Source: Cercospora beticola (taxonomy: Eukaryota; Ascomycota; Dothideomycetes; Mycosphaerellales; Mycosphaerellaceae). From it: a stretch of DNA of 64,000 bases. The translations under genes and the position numbers were made by a program. The stretch spans positions 2,294,001 through 2,358,000 of the forward strand of contig NC_088942.1 in assembly GCF_033473495.1 (NCBI RefSeq). The letters run 5' to 3'. The notes below the pieces were generated by a model. The model saw only the letters and a program-made list of their open reading frames with translations. It did not search any database and was not told the origin of the DNA. Positions 63,750 through 64,000 of the stretch are shown here, piece by piece. Each line of letters begins with the position of its first letter. The stretch's first letter is position 1.

Positions 63750-64000
63750 ATAAGCTAGTTCTATCTCGTATCTACTACTACTACTAAACGCGTTACTTAT
63801 TCTACTACCTTACGCGATAGTATCTTTAAACGAAGAAGCTATTTAGTATACTATTTATAGCTACTAATTAGGTCGTTTTCGAAGCGTATAACGCGCTATA
63901 ACTATATATAGAGTCGATTATATAACGCTTAGCTAGAGGCTTAAAGGTACGGCTCTAAAGACTAGTTTACTTCTATTAAATAGAGCTCTTACTCTAATTA
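63750..64000. repeat. RIP-saturated repeat relic (CpA/TpG-free tract)
   Basis: Across all 251 bases from 63750 to the window end I found no CA and no TG dinucleotide, while TA, CTA, TAG and CG remain frequent. Saturated repeat-induced point mutation predicts this pattern. The tract has no open frame worth noting and continues beyond the window. It is most probably a transposon remnant, but its class cannot be told. Confidence 0.7.

Overview
The window is nuclear DNA of a filamentous ascomycete, most probably a Dothideomycete of the Mycosphaerellales type (inference). The evidence is short introns (about 49-63 nt, GTAAGT/GTGAGC donors, CTAAC/CTGAC branch sites), dense genes on both strands, fungal-type housekeeping genes, and tracts marked by repeat-induced point mutation (RIP, CpA to TpA). 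Many genes are split by introns, so their models here were joined by hand from splice sites and reading phase. No rRNA, convincing tRNA, CRISPR array or intact transposon was seen.

Layout. 1-5 kb: a TFIIIC-like zinc-finger gene cut by the window edge, a membrane-anchored serine-rich protein, and a two-exon cysteine-rich mini-protein. 7-12.4 kb: a small conserved protein, AIP1, an EI24-family membrane protein, and PPM1. 12.7-16.7 kb: a RIP-mutated gene relic with four in-frame TAG codons, a GPI-type surface protein, a protein ending in a CaaX box, and a secreted NTF2-like protein. 17.8-19.7 kb: ribosomal protein genes RPL30 and RPL10. 20.3-26.6 kb: a one-pass membrane protein, a sugar transporter and POL5. 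27.2-33.0 kb: three minus-strand metabolic genes (a frameshifted amidohydrolase/decarboxylase, an acyl-CoA synthetase and a zinc alcohol dehydrogenase). 33.7-36.6 kb: SEC24. After a 3.3-kb gap come a C2H2 transcription factor, RAD54 and COQ9.

47.9-54.1 kb holds four clustered paralogues of a family I cannot name. Each joins an N-terminal SAP-like helix pair to a short F-box/2EXR-like motif and a helical C-terminal part. One copy is frameshifted, and one has an unusual run of palindromes in its promoter. This is the best candidate for an undescribed system in the window. 54.9-63.6 kb: a calpain-like protease, a phenolic acid decarboxylase, a single-pass membrane protein and IST1. The last 250 bases are a RIP-saturated repeat relic with no CpA or TpG at all.

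A dispersed element of about 207 bp occurs three times (6.6, 17.5 and 42.9 kb), always in an intergenic region. Apart from the metabolic trio and the paralogue cluster, the genes look like ordinary conserved eukaryotic genes, not a functional operon or cluster.
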